Shown: in pieces, positions 1 through 11,900 of the stretch
Position numbering within the stretch: the stretch's first letter is position 1
Layout of the letters: every line of letters begins with the position of its first letter
Assembly (NCBI RefSeq): GCF_051014685.1
Contig: NW_027478968.1
Coordinates: forward strand, 1 to 64,000
DNA length: 64,000 bases
Direction: 5' to 3'
DNA from: Ptiloglossa arizonensis
Taxonomy: Eukaryota > Arthropoda > Insecta > Hymenoptera > Colletidae
Notes under the pieces: generated by a model
What the model saw: the letters and a program-made list of their open reading frames with translations, nothing else
The model's database searches: none
What the model was told of the DNA's origin: nothing
Program-made: the position numbers and the translations under genes

Positions 1-38
1 GGGGCTAGTTTCTACTTTCAGATGCAACAGAAACTTTG

Positions 39-54
39 CGGATTGGTCAATCCG
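39..54. other. Dyad symmetry element in monomer (recurs every unit)
   Basis: CGGATTG and its exact reverse complement CAATCCG are separated by only GT, giving a 7-bp inverted repeat able to form a short hairpin or cruciform. It recurs in most units of both domains. In GCGAATT, GCAGATT, GCTGATT and GCGTATT units one arm base is changed, and in CTGTAAGCG units the right arm is broken. Short dyads are enriched in centromeric satellites that lack CENP-B binding in several species; whether that applies here is inference. The spacing is far too regular, and no genes are nearby, for it to be a set of terminators. Confidence 0.6.
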
Positions 55-70
55 TTCGCGAGTAATGGCA
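54..70 (+). other. Partial CENP-B-box-like motif site in monomer
   Basis: The published CENP-B box pattern is NTTCGNNNNANNCGGGN, with nine fixed bases. In the common monomer form this position reads TTCG, four bases, A, two bases, TGGC, so seven of nine fixed bases match. Units with GAGATACGG, near 42061, 46621, 46971 and 61515, match eight of nine. This first unit has T instead of A at 63, so it matches fewer. The motif lies directly beside the dyad. No exact match was found. With 363 units sharing one ancestry, the number of near matches is not independent evidence, and the resemblance could be chance. Confidence 0.25.
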
Positions 71-2274
71 GTTTTGAGGTAAGAAACGCTTGAGAAACTC
101 CAAATTTTCGCAGTTCTGATGCTCGAAACGAATAACTAGAACGGCCTAGGGGAAAACTACTCATACCGTTGTAATGGGGCGAGTTTCTACTTTCAGATGC
201 AACAGAAACTTTGCGGATTGGTCAATCCGTTCGCGAGATATGGCAGTTTTGAGGTAAGAAACGCTTGAGAAACTCCAAATTTTCGCAGTTCTGATGCTCG
301 AAACGAATAACCAAAACGGCCTAGGGGAAAACTACTCATACCGTTGTAATGGGGCTAGTTTCTACTTTCAAATGCAACAGAAACTTTGCGGATTGGTCAA
401 TCCGTTCGCGAGATATGGCAGTTTTGATATAAGAAACGCTTGAGAAACTCCAAATTTTCGCAGTTCTGATGCTCGAAACGAATAACTAGAACGGCCTAGG
501 GGAAAACTACTCATACCGTTGTAATGGGGCGAGTTTCTACTTTCAGATGCAACAGAAACTTTGCGGATTGGTCAATCCGTTCGCGAGATATGGCAGTTTT
601 GAGGTAAGAAACGATTGAGAAACTCCAAATTTTCGCAGTTCTGATGCTCGAAACGAATAACCAGAAAGGCCTAGGGGAAAACTACTCATACCGTTGTAAT
701 GGGGCTAGTTTCTACTTTCAGATGCAACAGAAACTTTGCGGATTGGTCAATCCGTTCGCGAGATATGGCAGTTTTGAGGTAAGAAACGCTTGAAAAACTC
801 CAAATTTTCGCAGTTCTGATGCTCGAAACGAATAACTAGAACGGCCTAGGGGAAAACTACTCATACCGTTGTAATGGGGCTAGTTTCTACTTTCAGATGC
901 AACAGAAACTTTGCGGATTGGTCAATCCGTTCGCGAGATATGGCAGTTTTGAGGTAAGAAACGCTTGAAAAACTCCAAATTTTTGCAGTTCTGATGCTCG
1001 AAACGAATAACTAGAACGGCCTAGGGGAAAACTACTCATACCGTTGTAATGGGGCTAGTTTCTACTTTCAGATGCAACAGAAACTTTGCGGATTGGTCAA
1101 TCCGTTCGCGAGATATGGCAGTTTTGAGGTAAGAAACGCTTGAAAAACTCCAAATTTTCGCAGTTCTGATGCTCGAAACGAATAACCAAAACGGCCTAGG
1201 GGAAAACTACTCATACCGTTGTAATGGGGCTAGTTTCTACTTTCAGATGCGACAGAAACTTTGCGGATTGGTCAATCCGTTCGCGAGATATGGCAGTTTT
1301 GATATTAGAAACGCTTGAGAAACTCCAAATTTTCGAAGTTCTGATGCTCGAAACGAATAACTAGAACGGCCTAGGGGAAAACTACTCATACCGTTGTAAT
1401 GGGGCGAGTTTCTACTTTCAGATGCAACAGAAACTTTGCGAATTGGTCAATCCGTTCGCGAGATATGGCAGTTTTGAGGTAAGAAACGCTTGAGAAACTC
1501 CAAATTTTCGCAGTTCTGATGCTCGAAACGAATAACTAGAACGGCCTAGGGGAAAACTACTCATACCGTTGTAATGGGGCTAGTTTCTACTTTCAGATGC
1601 AACAGAAACTTTGCGGATTGGTCAATCCGTTCGCGAGTAATGGCAGTTTTGAGGTAAGAAACGCTTGAGAAACTCCAAATTTTCGCAGTTCTGATGCTCG
1701 AAACGAATAACTAGAACGGCCTAGGGGAAAACTACTCATACCGTTGTAATGGGGCGAGTTTCTACTTTCAGATGCAACAGAAACTTTGCGGATTGGTCAA
1801 TCCGTTCGCGAGATATGGCAGTTTTGAGGTAAGAAACGCTTGAGAAACTCCAAATTTTCGCAGTTCTGATGCTCGAAACGAATAACCAAAACGGCCTAGG
1901 GGAAAACTACTCATACCGTTGTAATGGGGCTAGTTTCTACTTTCAGATGCAACAGAAACTTTGCGGATTGGTCAATCCGTTCGCGAGATATGGCAGTTTT
2001 GATATAAGAAACGCTTGAGAAACTCCAAATTTCGCAGTTCTGATGCTCGAAACGAATAACTAGAACGGCCTAGGGGAAAACTACTCATACCGTTGTAATG
2101 GGGCGAGTTTCTACTTTCAGATGCAACAGAAACTTTGCGGATTGGTCAATCCGTTCGCGAGATATGGCAGTTTTGAGGTAAGAAACGATTGAGAAACTCC
2201 AAATTTTCGCAGTTCTGATGCTCGAAACGAATAACCAGAAAGGCCTAGGGGAAAACTACTCATACCGTTGTAAT

Positions 2275-4199
2275 GGGGCTAGTTTCTACTTTCAGATGCA
2301 ACAGAAACTTTGCGGATTGGTCAATCCGTTCGCGAGATATGGCAGTTTTGAGGTAAGAAACGCTTGAAAAACTCCAAATTTTCGCAGTTCTGATGCTCGA
2401 AACGAATAACTAGAACGGCCTAGGGGAAAACTACTCATACCGTTGTAATGGGGCTAGTTTCTACTTTCAGATGCAACAGAAACTTTGCGGATTGGTCAAT
2501 CCGTTCGCGAGATATGGCAGTTTTGAGGTAAGAAACGCTTGAAAAACTCCAAATTTTTGCAGTTCTGATGCTCGAAACGAATAACTAGAACGGCCTAGGG
2601 GAAAACTACTCATACCGTTGTAATGGGGCTAGTTTCTACTTTCAGATGCAACAGAAACTTTGCGGATTGGTCAATCCGTTCGCGAGATATGGCAGTTTTG
2701 AGGTAAGAAACGCTTGAAAAACTCCAAATTTTCGCAGTTCTGATGCTCGAAACGAATAACCAAAACGGCCTAGGGGAAAACTACTCATACCGTTGTAATG
2801 GGGCTAGTTTCTACTTTCAGATGCGACAGAAACTTTGCGGATTGGTCAATCCGTTCGCGAGATATGGCAGTTTTGATATAAGAAACGCTTGAGAAACTCC
2901 AAATTTTCGAAGTTCTGATGCTCGAAACGAATAACTAGAACGGCCTAGGGGAAAACTACTCATACCGTTGTAATGGGGCGAGTTTCTACTTTCAGATGCA
3001 ACAGAAACTTTGCGAATTGGTCAATCCGTTCGCGAGATATGGCAGTTTTGAGGTAAGAAACGCTTGAGAAACTCCAAATTTTCGCAGTTCTGATGCTCGA
3101 AACGAATAACTAGAACGGCCTAGGGGAAAACTACTCATACCGTTGTAATGGGGCTAGTTTCTACTTTCAGATGCAACAGAAACTTTGCGGATTGGTCAAT
3201 CCGTTCGCGAGATATGGCAGTTTTGAGGTAAGAAACGCTTGAGAAACTCCAAATTTTCGCAGTTCTGATGCTCGAAACGAATAACTAGAACGGCCTAGGG
3301 GAAAACTACTCATACCGTTGTAATGGGGCTAGTTTCTACTTTCAGATGCAACAGAAACTTTGCGGATTGGTCAATCCGTTCGCGAGATATGGCAGTTTTG
3401 AGGTAAGAAACGCTTGAAAAACTCCAAATTTTCGCAGTTCTGATGCTCGAAACGAATAACTAGAACGGCCTAGGGGAAAACTACTCATACCGTTGTAATG
3501 GGGCTAGTTTCTACTTTCAGATGCAATAGAAACTTTGCGGATTGGTCAATCCGTTCGCGAGATATGGCAGTTTTGAGGTAAGAAACGCTTGAAAAACTCC
3601 AAATTTTTGCAGTTCTGATGCTCGAAACGAATAACTAGAACGGCCTAGGGGAAAACTACTCATACCGTTGTAATGGGGCTAGTTTCTACTTTCAGATGCA
3701 ACAGAAACTTTGCGGATTGGTCAATCCGTTCGCGAGATATGGCAGTTTTGAGGTAAGAAACGCTTGAAAAACTCCAAATTTTCGCAGTTCTGATGCTCGA
3801 AACGAATAACCAAAACGGCCTAGGGGAAAACTACTCATACCGTTGTAATGGGGCTAGTTTCTACTTTCAGATGCGACAGAAACTTTGCGGATTGGTCAAT
3901 CCGTTCGCGAGATATGGCAGTTTTGATATAAGAAACGCTTGAGAAACTCCAAATTTTCGAAGTTCTGATGCTCGAAACGAATAACTAGAACGGCCTAGGG
4001 GAAAACTACTCATACCGTTGTAATGGGGCGAGTTTCTACTTTCAGATGCAACAGAAACTTTGCGAATTGGTCAATCCGTTCGCGAGATATGGCAGTTTTG
4101 AGGTAAGAAACGCTTGAGAAACTCCAAATTTTCGCAGTTCTGATGCTCGAAACGAATAACTAGAACGGCCTAGGGGAAAACTACTCATACCGTTGTAAT
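2275..4199 (+). repeat. Five-unit block repeated at 1050-bp offset
   Basis: The five units from 2275 to 3149 appear again in the same order at 3325-4199, an offset of six monomers. Markers are ATGCGACAG at 2821 and 3871 and TTTCGAAGTTC in the same units, followed by a GCGAATT unit. The second copy has a private change, ATGCAATAG near 3521. One unit (3150-3324) lies between the blocks. This duplication is laid over the 9-mer, showing successive rounds of amplification. Confidence 0.8.
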
Positions 4200-5949
4200 G
4201 GGGCTAGTTTCTACTTTCAGATGCAACAGAAACTTTGCGGATTGGTCAATCCGTTCGCGAGTAATGGCAGTTTTGAGGTAAGAAACGCTTGAGAAACTCC
4301 AAATTTTCGCAGTTCTGATGCTCGAAACGAATAACTAGAACGGCCTAGGGGAAAACTACTCATACCGTTGTAATGGGGCGAGTTTCTACTTTCAGATGCA
4401 ACAGAAACTTTGCGGATTGGTCAATCCGTTCGCGAGATATGGCAGTTTTGAGGTAAGAAACGCTTGAGAAACTCCAAATTTTCGCAGTTCTGATGCTCGA
4501 AACGAATAACCAAAACGGCCTAGGGGAAAACTACTCATACCGTTGTAATGGGGCTAGTTTCTACTTTCAGATGCAACAGAAACTTTGCGGATTGGTCAAT
4601 CCGTTCGCGAGATATGGCAGTTTTGATATAAGAAACGCTTGAGAAACTCCAAATTTTCGCAGTTCTGATGCTCGAAACGAATAACTAGAACGGCCTAGGG
4701 GAAAACTACTCATACCGTTGTAATGGGGCGAGTTTCTACTTTCAGATGCAACAGAAACTTTGCGAATTGGTCAATCCGTTCGCGAGATATGGCAGTTTTG
4801 AGGTAAGAAACGCTTGAGAAACTCCAAATTTTCGCAGTTCTGATGCTCGAAACGAATAACTAGAACGGCCTAGGGGAAACCTACTCATACCGTTGTAATG
4901 GGGCTAGTTTCTACTTTCAGATGCAACAGAAACTTTGCAGATTGGTCAATCCGTTCGCGAGATATGGCAGTTTTGAGGTAAGAAACGCTTGAAAAACTCC
5001 AAATTTTTGCAGTTCTGATGCTCGAAACGAATAACTAGAACGGCCTAGGGGAAAACTACTCATACCGTTGTAATGGGGCTAGTTTCTACTTTCAGATGCA
5101 ACAGAAACTTTGCGGATTGGTCAATCCGTTCGCGAGTAATGGCAGTTTTGAGGTAAGAAACGCTTGAGAAACTCCAAATTTTCGCAGTTCTGATGCTCGA
5201 AACGAATAACTAGAACGGCCTAGGGGAAAACTACTCATACCGTTGTAATGGGGCGAGTTTCTACTTTCAGATGCAACAGAAACTTTGCGGATTGGTCAAT
5301 CCGTTCGCGAGATATGGCAGTTTTGAGGTAAGAAACGCTTGAGAAACTCCAAATTTTCGCAGTTCTGATGCTCGAAACGAATAACCAAAACGGCCTAGGG
5401 GAAAACTACTCATACCGTTGTAATGGGGCTAGTTTCTACTTTCAGATGCAACAGAAACTTTGCGGATTGGTCAATCCGTTCGCGAGATATGGCAGTTTTG
5501 ATATAAGAAACGCTTGAGAAACTCCAAATTTTCGCAGTTCTGATGCTCGAAACGAATAACTAGAACGGCCTAGGGGAAAACTACTCATACCGTTGTAATG
5601 GGGCGAGTTTCTACTTTCAGATGCAACAGAAACTTTGCGAATTGGTCAATCCGTTCGCGAGATATGGCAGTTTTGAGGTAAGAAACGCTTGAGAAACTCC
5701 AAATTTTCGCAGTTCTGATGCTCGAAACGAATAACTAGAACGGCCTAGGGGAAACCTACTCATACCGTTGTAATGGGGCTAGTTTCTACTTTCAGATGCA
5801 ACAGAAACTTTGCAGATTGGTCAATCCGTTCGCGAGATATGGCAGTTTTGAGGTAAGAAACGCTTGAAAAACTCCAAATTTTTGCAGTTCTGATGCTCGA
5901 AACGAATAACTAGAACGGCCTAGGGGAAAACTACTCATACCGTTGTAAT
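4200..5949 (+). repeat. 5-mer tandem duplication (875 bp x 2)
   Basis: Five units at 4200-5074 are followed directly by the same five at 5075-5949. The order in both is a GAGTAATGG unit, a CCAAAAC unit, a GATATAAG unit, a GCGAATT unit ending in the rare GGGAAACCTAC, and a GCAGATT unit with AAATTTTTGC. GGAAACC occurs at about 4876 and 5751, exactly 875 bp apart. Confidence 0.85.
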
Positions 5950-8900
5950 GGGGCTAGTTTCTACTTTCAGATGCAACAGAAACTTTGCGGATTGGTCAAT
6001 CCGTTCGCGAGATATGGCAGTTTTGAGGTAAGAAACGCTTGAAAAACTCCAAATTTTCGCAGTTCTGATGCTCGAAACGAATAACTAGAACGGCCTAGGG
6101 GAAAACTACTCATACCGTTGTAATGGGGCGAGTTTCTACTTTCAGATGCAACAGAAACTTTGCGGATTGGTCAATCCGTTCGCGAGATATGGCAGTTTTG
6201 AGGTAAGAAACGCTTGAAAAACTCCAAATTTTCGCAGTTCTGATGCTCGAAACGAATAACCAAAACGGCCTAGGGGAAAACTACTCATACCGTTGTAATG
6301 GGGCTAGTTTCTACTTTCAGATGCAACAGAAACTTTGCGGATTGGTCAATCCGTTCGCGAGTAATGGCAGTTTTGAGGTAAGAAACGCTTGAGAAACTCC
6401 AAATTTTCGCAGTTCTGATGCTCGAAACGAATAACTAGAACGGCCTAGGGGAAAACTACTCATACCGTTGTAATGGGGCGAGTTTCTACTTTCAGATGCA
6501 ACAGAAACTTTGCGGATTGGTCAATCCGTTCGCGAGATATGGCAGTTTTGAGGTAAGAAACGCTTGAGAAACTCCAAATTTTCGCAGTTCTGATGCTCGA
6601 AACGAATAACCAAAACGGCCTAGGGGAAAACTACTCATACCGTTGTAATGGGGCTAGTTTCTACTTTCAGATGCAACAGAAACTTTGCGGATTGGTCAAT
6701 CCGTTCGCGAGATATGGCAGTTTTGATATAAGAAACGCTTGAGAAACTCCAAATTTTCGCAGTTCTGATGCTCGAAACGAATAACTAGAACGGCCTAGGG
6801 GAAAACTACTCATACCGTTGTAATGGGGCGAGTTTCTACTTTCAGATGCAACAGAAACTTTGCGGATTGGTCAATCCGTTCGCGAGATATGGCAGTTTTG
6901 AGGTAAGAAACGCTTGAAAAACTCCAAATTTTCGCAGTTCTGATGCTCGAAACGAATAACCAAAACGGCCTAGGGGAAAACTACTCATACCGTTGTAATG
7001 GGGCTAGTTTCTACTTTTAGATGCAACAGAAACTTTGCGGATTGGTCAATCCGTTCGCGAGTAATGGCAGTTTTGAGGTAAGAAACGCTTGAGAAACTCC
7101 AAATTTTCGCAGTTCTGATGCTCGAAACGAATAACTAGAACGGCCTAGGGGAAAACTACTCATACCGTTGTAATGGGGCGAGTTTCTACTTTCAGATGCA
7201 ACAGAAACTTTGCGGATTGGTCAATCCGTTCGCGAGATATGGCAGTTTTGAGGTAAGAAACGCTTGAGAAACTCCAAATTTTCGCAGTTCTGATGCTCGA
7301 AACGAATAACCAAAACGGCCTAGGGGAAAACTACTCATACCGTTGTAATGGGGCTAGTTTCTACTTTCAGATGCAACAGAAACTTTGCGGATTGGTCAAT
7401 CCGTTCGCGAGATATGGCAGTTTTGATATAAGAAACGCTTGAGAAACTCCAAATTTTCGCAGTTCTGATGCTCGAAACGAATAACTAGAACGGCCTAGGG
7501 GAAAACTACTCATACCGTTGTAATGGGGCGAGTTTCTACTTTCAGATGCAACAGAAACTTTGCGAATTGGTCAATCCGTTCGCGAGATATGGCAGTTTTG
7601 AGGTAAGAAACGCTTGAGAAACTCCAAATTTTCGCAGTTCTGATGCTCGAAACGAATAACTAGAACGGCCTAGGGGAAAACTACTCATACCGTTTTAATG
7701 GGGCTAGTTTCTACTTTCAGATGCAACAGAAAGTTTGCAGATTGGTCAATCCGTTCGCGAGATATGGCAGTTTTGAGGTAAGAAACGCTTGAAAAACTCC
7801 AAATTTTCGCAGTTCTGATGCTCGAAACGAATAACCAAAACGGCCTAGGGGAAAACTACTCATACCGTTGTAATGGGGCTAGTTTCTACTTTCAGATGCA
7901 ACAGAAACTTTGCGGATTGGTTAATCCGTTCGCGAGATATGGCAGTTTTGAGGTAAGAATCGCTTGAGAAACTCCAAATTTTCGCAGTTCTGATGCTCGA
8001 AACGAATAACTAGAACGGCCTAGGGGAAAACTACTCATACCGTTGTAATGGGGCGAGTTTCTACTTTCAGATGCAACAGAAACTTTGCGGATTGGTCAAT
8101 CCGTTCGCGAGATATGGCAGTTTTGAGGTAAGAAACGATTGAGAAACTCCAAATTTTCGCAGTTCTGATGCTCGAAACGAATAACCAGAACGGCCTAGGG
8201 GAAAACTACTGATACCGTTGTAATGGGGCTAGTTTCTACTTTCGGATGCAACAGAAACTTTGCGGATTGGTCAATCCGTTCGCGAGATATGGCAGTTTTG
8301 AGGTAAGAAACGCTTGAAAAACTCCAAATTTTCGCAGTTCTGATGCTCGAAACGAATAACCAAAACGGCCTAGGGGAAAACTACTCACGCAGTTGTAATG
8401 GGGCTAGTTTCTACTTTCAGATGCAACAGAAACTTTGCGGATTGGTCAATCCGTTCGCGAGTAATGGCAGTTTTGAGGTAAGAAACGCTTGAGAAACTCC
8501 AAATTTTCGCAGTTCTGATGCTCGAAACGAATAACTAGAACGGCCTAGGGGAAAACTACTCATACCGTTGTAATGGGGCTAGTTTCTACTTTCAGATGCA
8601 ACAGAAACTTTGCGGATTGGTCAATCCGTTCGCGAGATATGGCAGTTTTGAGGTAAGAAACGCTTGAGAAACTCCAAATTTTCGCAGTTCTGATGCTCGA
8701 AACGAATAACTAGAACGGCCTAGGGGAAAACTACTCATACCGTTGTAATGGGGCGAGTTTCTACTTTCAGATGCAACAGAAACTTTGCGGATTGGTTAAT
8801 CCGTTCGCGAGATATGGCAGTTTTGAGGTAAGAAACGCTTGAGAAACTCCAAATTTTCGCAGTTCTGATGCTCGAAACGAATAACTAGAACGGCCTAGGG

Positions 8901-11900
8901 GAAAACTACTCATACCGTTGTAATGGGGCGAGTTTCTACTTTCAGATGCAACAGAAACTTTGCGGATTGGTCAATCCGTTCGCGAGATATGGCAGTTTTG
9001 AGGTAAGAAACGCTTGAGAAACTCCAAATTTTCGCAGTTCTGATGCTCGAAACGAATAACCAAAACGGCCTAGGGGAAAACTACTCATACAGTTGTAATG
9101 GGGCTAGTTTCTACCTTCAGATGCAACAGAAACTTTGCGGATTGGTCAATCCGTTCGCGAGTAATGGCAGTTTTGAGGTAAGAAACGCTTGAGAAACTCC
9201 AAATTTTCGCAGTTCTGATGCTCGAAACGAATAACTAAAACGGCCTAGGGGAAAACTACTCATACCGTTGTAATGGGGCGAATTTCTACTTTCAGATGCA
9301 ACAGAAACTTTGCGGATTGGTCAATCCGTTCGCGAGATATGGCAGTTTTGAGGTAAGAAACGCTTGAGAAACTCCAAATTTTCGCAGTTCTGATGCTCGA
9401 AACGAATAACTATAACGGCCTAGGGGAAAACTACTCATACCGTTGTAATGGGGCTAGTTTCTACTTTCAGATGCAACAGAAACTTTGCGGATTGGTCAAT
9501 CCGTTCGCGAGATATGGCAGTTTTGATATAAGAAACGCTTGAGAAACTCCAAATTTTCGCAGTTCTGATGCTCGAAACGAATAACTAGAACGGCCTAGGG
9601 GAAAACTACTCATACCGTTGTAATGGGGCGAGTTTCTACTTTCAGATGCAACAGAAACTTTGCGAATTGGTCAATCCGTTCGCGAGATATGGCAGTTTTG
9701 AGGTAAGAAACGCTTGAGAAACTCCAAATTTTCGCAGTTCTGATGCTCGAAACGAATAACTAGAACGGCCTAGGGGAAACCTACTCATACCGTTGTAATG
9801 GGGCTAGTTTCTACTTTCAGATGCAACAGAAACTTTGCAGATTGGTCAATCCGTTCGCGAGATATGGCAGTTTTGAGGTAAGAAACGCTTGAAAAACTCC
9901 AAATTTTTGCAGTTCTGATGCTCGAAACGAATAACTAGAACGGCCTAGGGGAAAACTACTCATACCGTTGTAATGGGGCTAGTTTCTACTTTCAGATGCA
10001 ACAGAAACTTTGCGGATTGGTCAATCCGTTCGCGAGATATGGCAGTTTTGAGGTAAGAAACGCTTGAAAAACTCCAAATTTTCGCAGTTCTGATGCTCGA
10101 AACGAATAACTAGAACGGCCTAGGGGAAAACTACTCATACCGTTGTAATGGGGCGAGTTTCTACTTTCAGATGCAACAGAAACTTTGCGGATTGGTCAAT
10201 CCGTTCGCGAGATATGGCAGTTTTGAGGTAAGAAACGCTTGAAAAACTCCAAATTTTCGCAGTTCTGATGCTCGAAACGAATAACCAAAACGGCCTAGGG
10301 GAAAACTACTCATACCGTTGTAATGGGGCTAGTTTCTACTTTCAGATGCAACAGAAACTTTGCGGATTGGTCAATCCGTTCGCGAGTAATGGCAGTTTTG
10401 AGGTAAGAAACGCTTGAGAAACTCCAAATTTTCGCAGTTCTGATGCTCGAAACGAATAACTAGAACGGCCTAGGGGAAAACTACTCATACCGTTGTAATG
10501 GGGCGAGTTTCTACTTTCAGATGCAACAGAAACTTTGCGGATTGGTCAATCCGTTCGCGAGATATGGCAGTTTTGAGGTAAGAAACGCTTGAGAAACTCC
10601 AAATTTTCGCAGTTCTGATGCTCGAAACGAATAACCAAAACGGCCTAGGGGAAAACTACTCATACCGTTGTAATGGGGCTAGTTTCTACTTTCAGATGCA
10701 ACAGAAACTTTGCGGATTGGTCAATCCGTTCGCGAGATATGGCAGTTTTGATATAAGAAACGCTTGAGAAACTCCAAATTTTCGCAGTTCTGATGCTCGA
10801 AACGAATAACTAGAACGGCCTAGGGGAAAACTACTCATACCGTTGTAATGGGGCGAGTTTCTACTTTCAGATGCAACAGAAACTTTGCGGATTGGTCAAT
10901 CCGTTCGCGAGATATGGCAGTTTTGAGGTAAGAAACGCTTGAAAAACTCCAAATTTTCGCAGTTCTGATGCTCGAAACGAATAACCAAAACGGCCTAGGG
11001 GAAAACTACTCATACCGTTGTAATGGGGCTAGTTTCTACTTTCAGATGCAACAGAAACTTTGCGGATTGGTCAATCCGTTCGCGAGTAATGGCAGTTTTG
11101 AGGTAAGAAACGCTTGAGAAACTCCAAATTTTCGCAGTTCTGATGCTCGAAACGAATAACTAGAACGGCCTAGGGGAAAACTACTCATACCGTTGTAATG
11201 GGGCGAGTTTCTACTTTCAGATGCAACAGAAACTTTGCGGATTGGTCAATCCGTTCGCGAGATATGGCAGTTTTGAGGTAAGAAACGCTTGAGAAACTCC
11301 AAATTTTCGCAGTTCTGATGCTCGAAACGAATAACCAAAACGGCCTAGGGGAAAACTACTCATACCGTTGTAATGGGGCTAGTTTCTACTTTCAGATGCA
11401 ACAGAAACTTTGCGGATTGGTCAATCCGTTCGCGAGATATGGCAGTTTTGATATAAGAAACGCTTGAGAAACTCCAAATTTTCGCAGTTCTGATGCTCGA
11501 AACGAATAACTAGAACGGCCTAGGGGAAAACTACTCATACCGTTGTAATGGGGCGAGTTTCTACTTTCAGATGCAACAGAAACTTTGCGAATTGGTCAAT
11601 CCGTTCGCGAGATATGGCAGTTTTGAGGTAAGAAACGCTTGAGAAACTCCAAATTTTCGCAGTTCTGATGCTCGAAACGAATAACTAGAACGGCCTAGGG
11701 GAAAACTACTCATACCGTTTTAATGGGGCTAGTTTCTACTTTCAGATGCAACAGAAAGTTTGCAGATTGGTCAATCCGTTCGCGAGATATGGCAGTTTTG
11801 AGGTAAGAAACGCTTGAAAAACTCCAAATTTTCGCAGTTCTGATGCTCGAAACGAATAACCAAAACGGCCTAGGGGAAAACTACTCATACCGTTGTAATG

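Larger units (their letters stand above)
1..175 (+). repeat. Representative satellite monomer (175 bp)
   Basis: This first unit defines the monomer coordinates used here. In order it holds: the junction GGGGCTAG (1-8); pyrimidine-rich TTTCTACTTTCAG ending at 21; the dyad CGGATTG-GT-CAATCCG (39-54); TTCGCGAG (55-62) containing the palindrome TCGCGA; GAGGTAAG (76-83); two GAAAC boxes (83 and 94); the A/T run AAATTTT (102-108); a third GAAAC box (125); and the palindrome CCTAGG (145-150). The strand choice is arbitrary. This unit is of the GAGTAATGG subtype; most domain A units read GAGATATGG instead. The two restriction-type palindromes occur about once per unit, so they predict a 175-bp ladder. 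Confidence 0.95.
1..3149 (+). repeat. 9-mer duplication (1575 bp x 2)
   Basis: Units 1-9 (1-1575) are repeated in order as units 10-18 (1576-3149). Private markers recur at the same offset: GAGTAATGG at 62 and 1637, CCAGAAAGGC at 661 and 2235, ATGCGACAG near 1247 and 2821, and TTTCGAAGTTC in the same unit as the latter. I noticed three differences: AAATGC versus AGATGC near 371, GATATTAG versus GATATAAG near 1311, and the single missing T near 2030 in copy 2. The copies are therefore nearly identical and the duplication is recent compared with the age of the subtypes. Confidence 0.88.

Noticed and set aside
39..54. Rho-independent terminator
   Set aside because: The 7-bp dyad has a 2-base centre, is not followed by a T run, and recurs every 175 bp without any gene.
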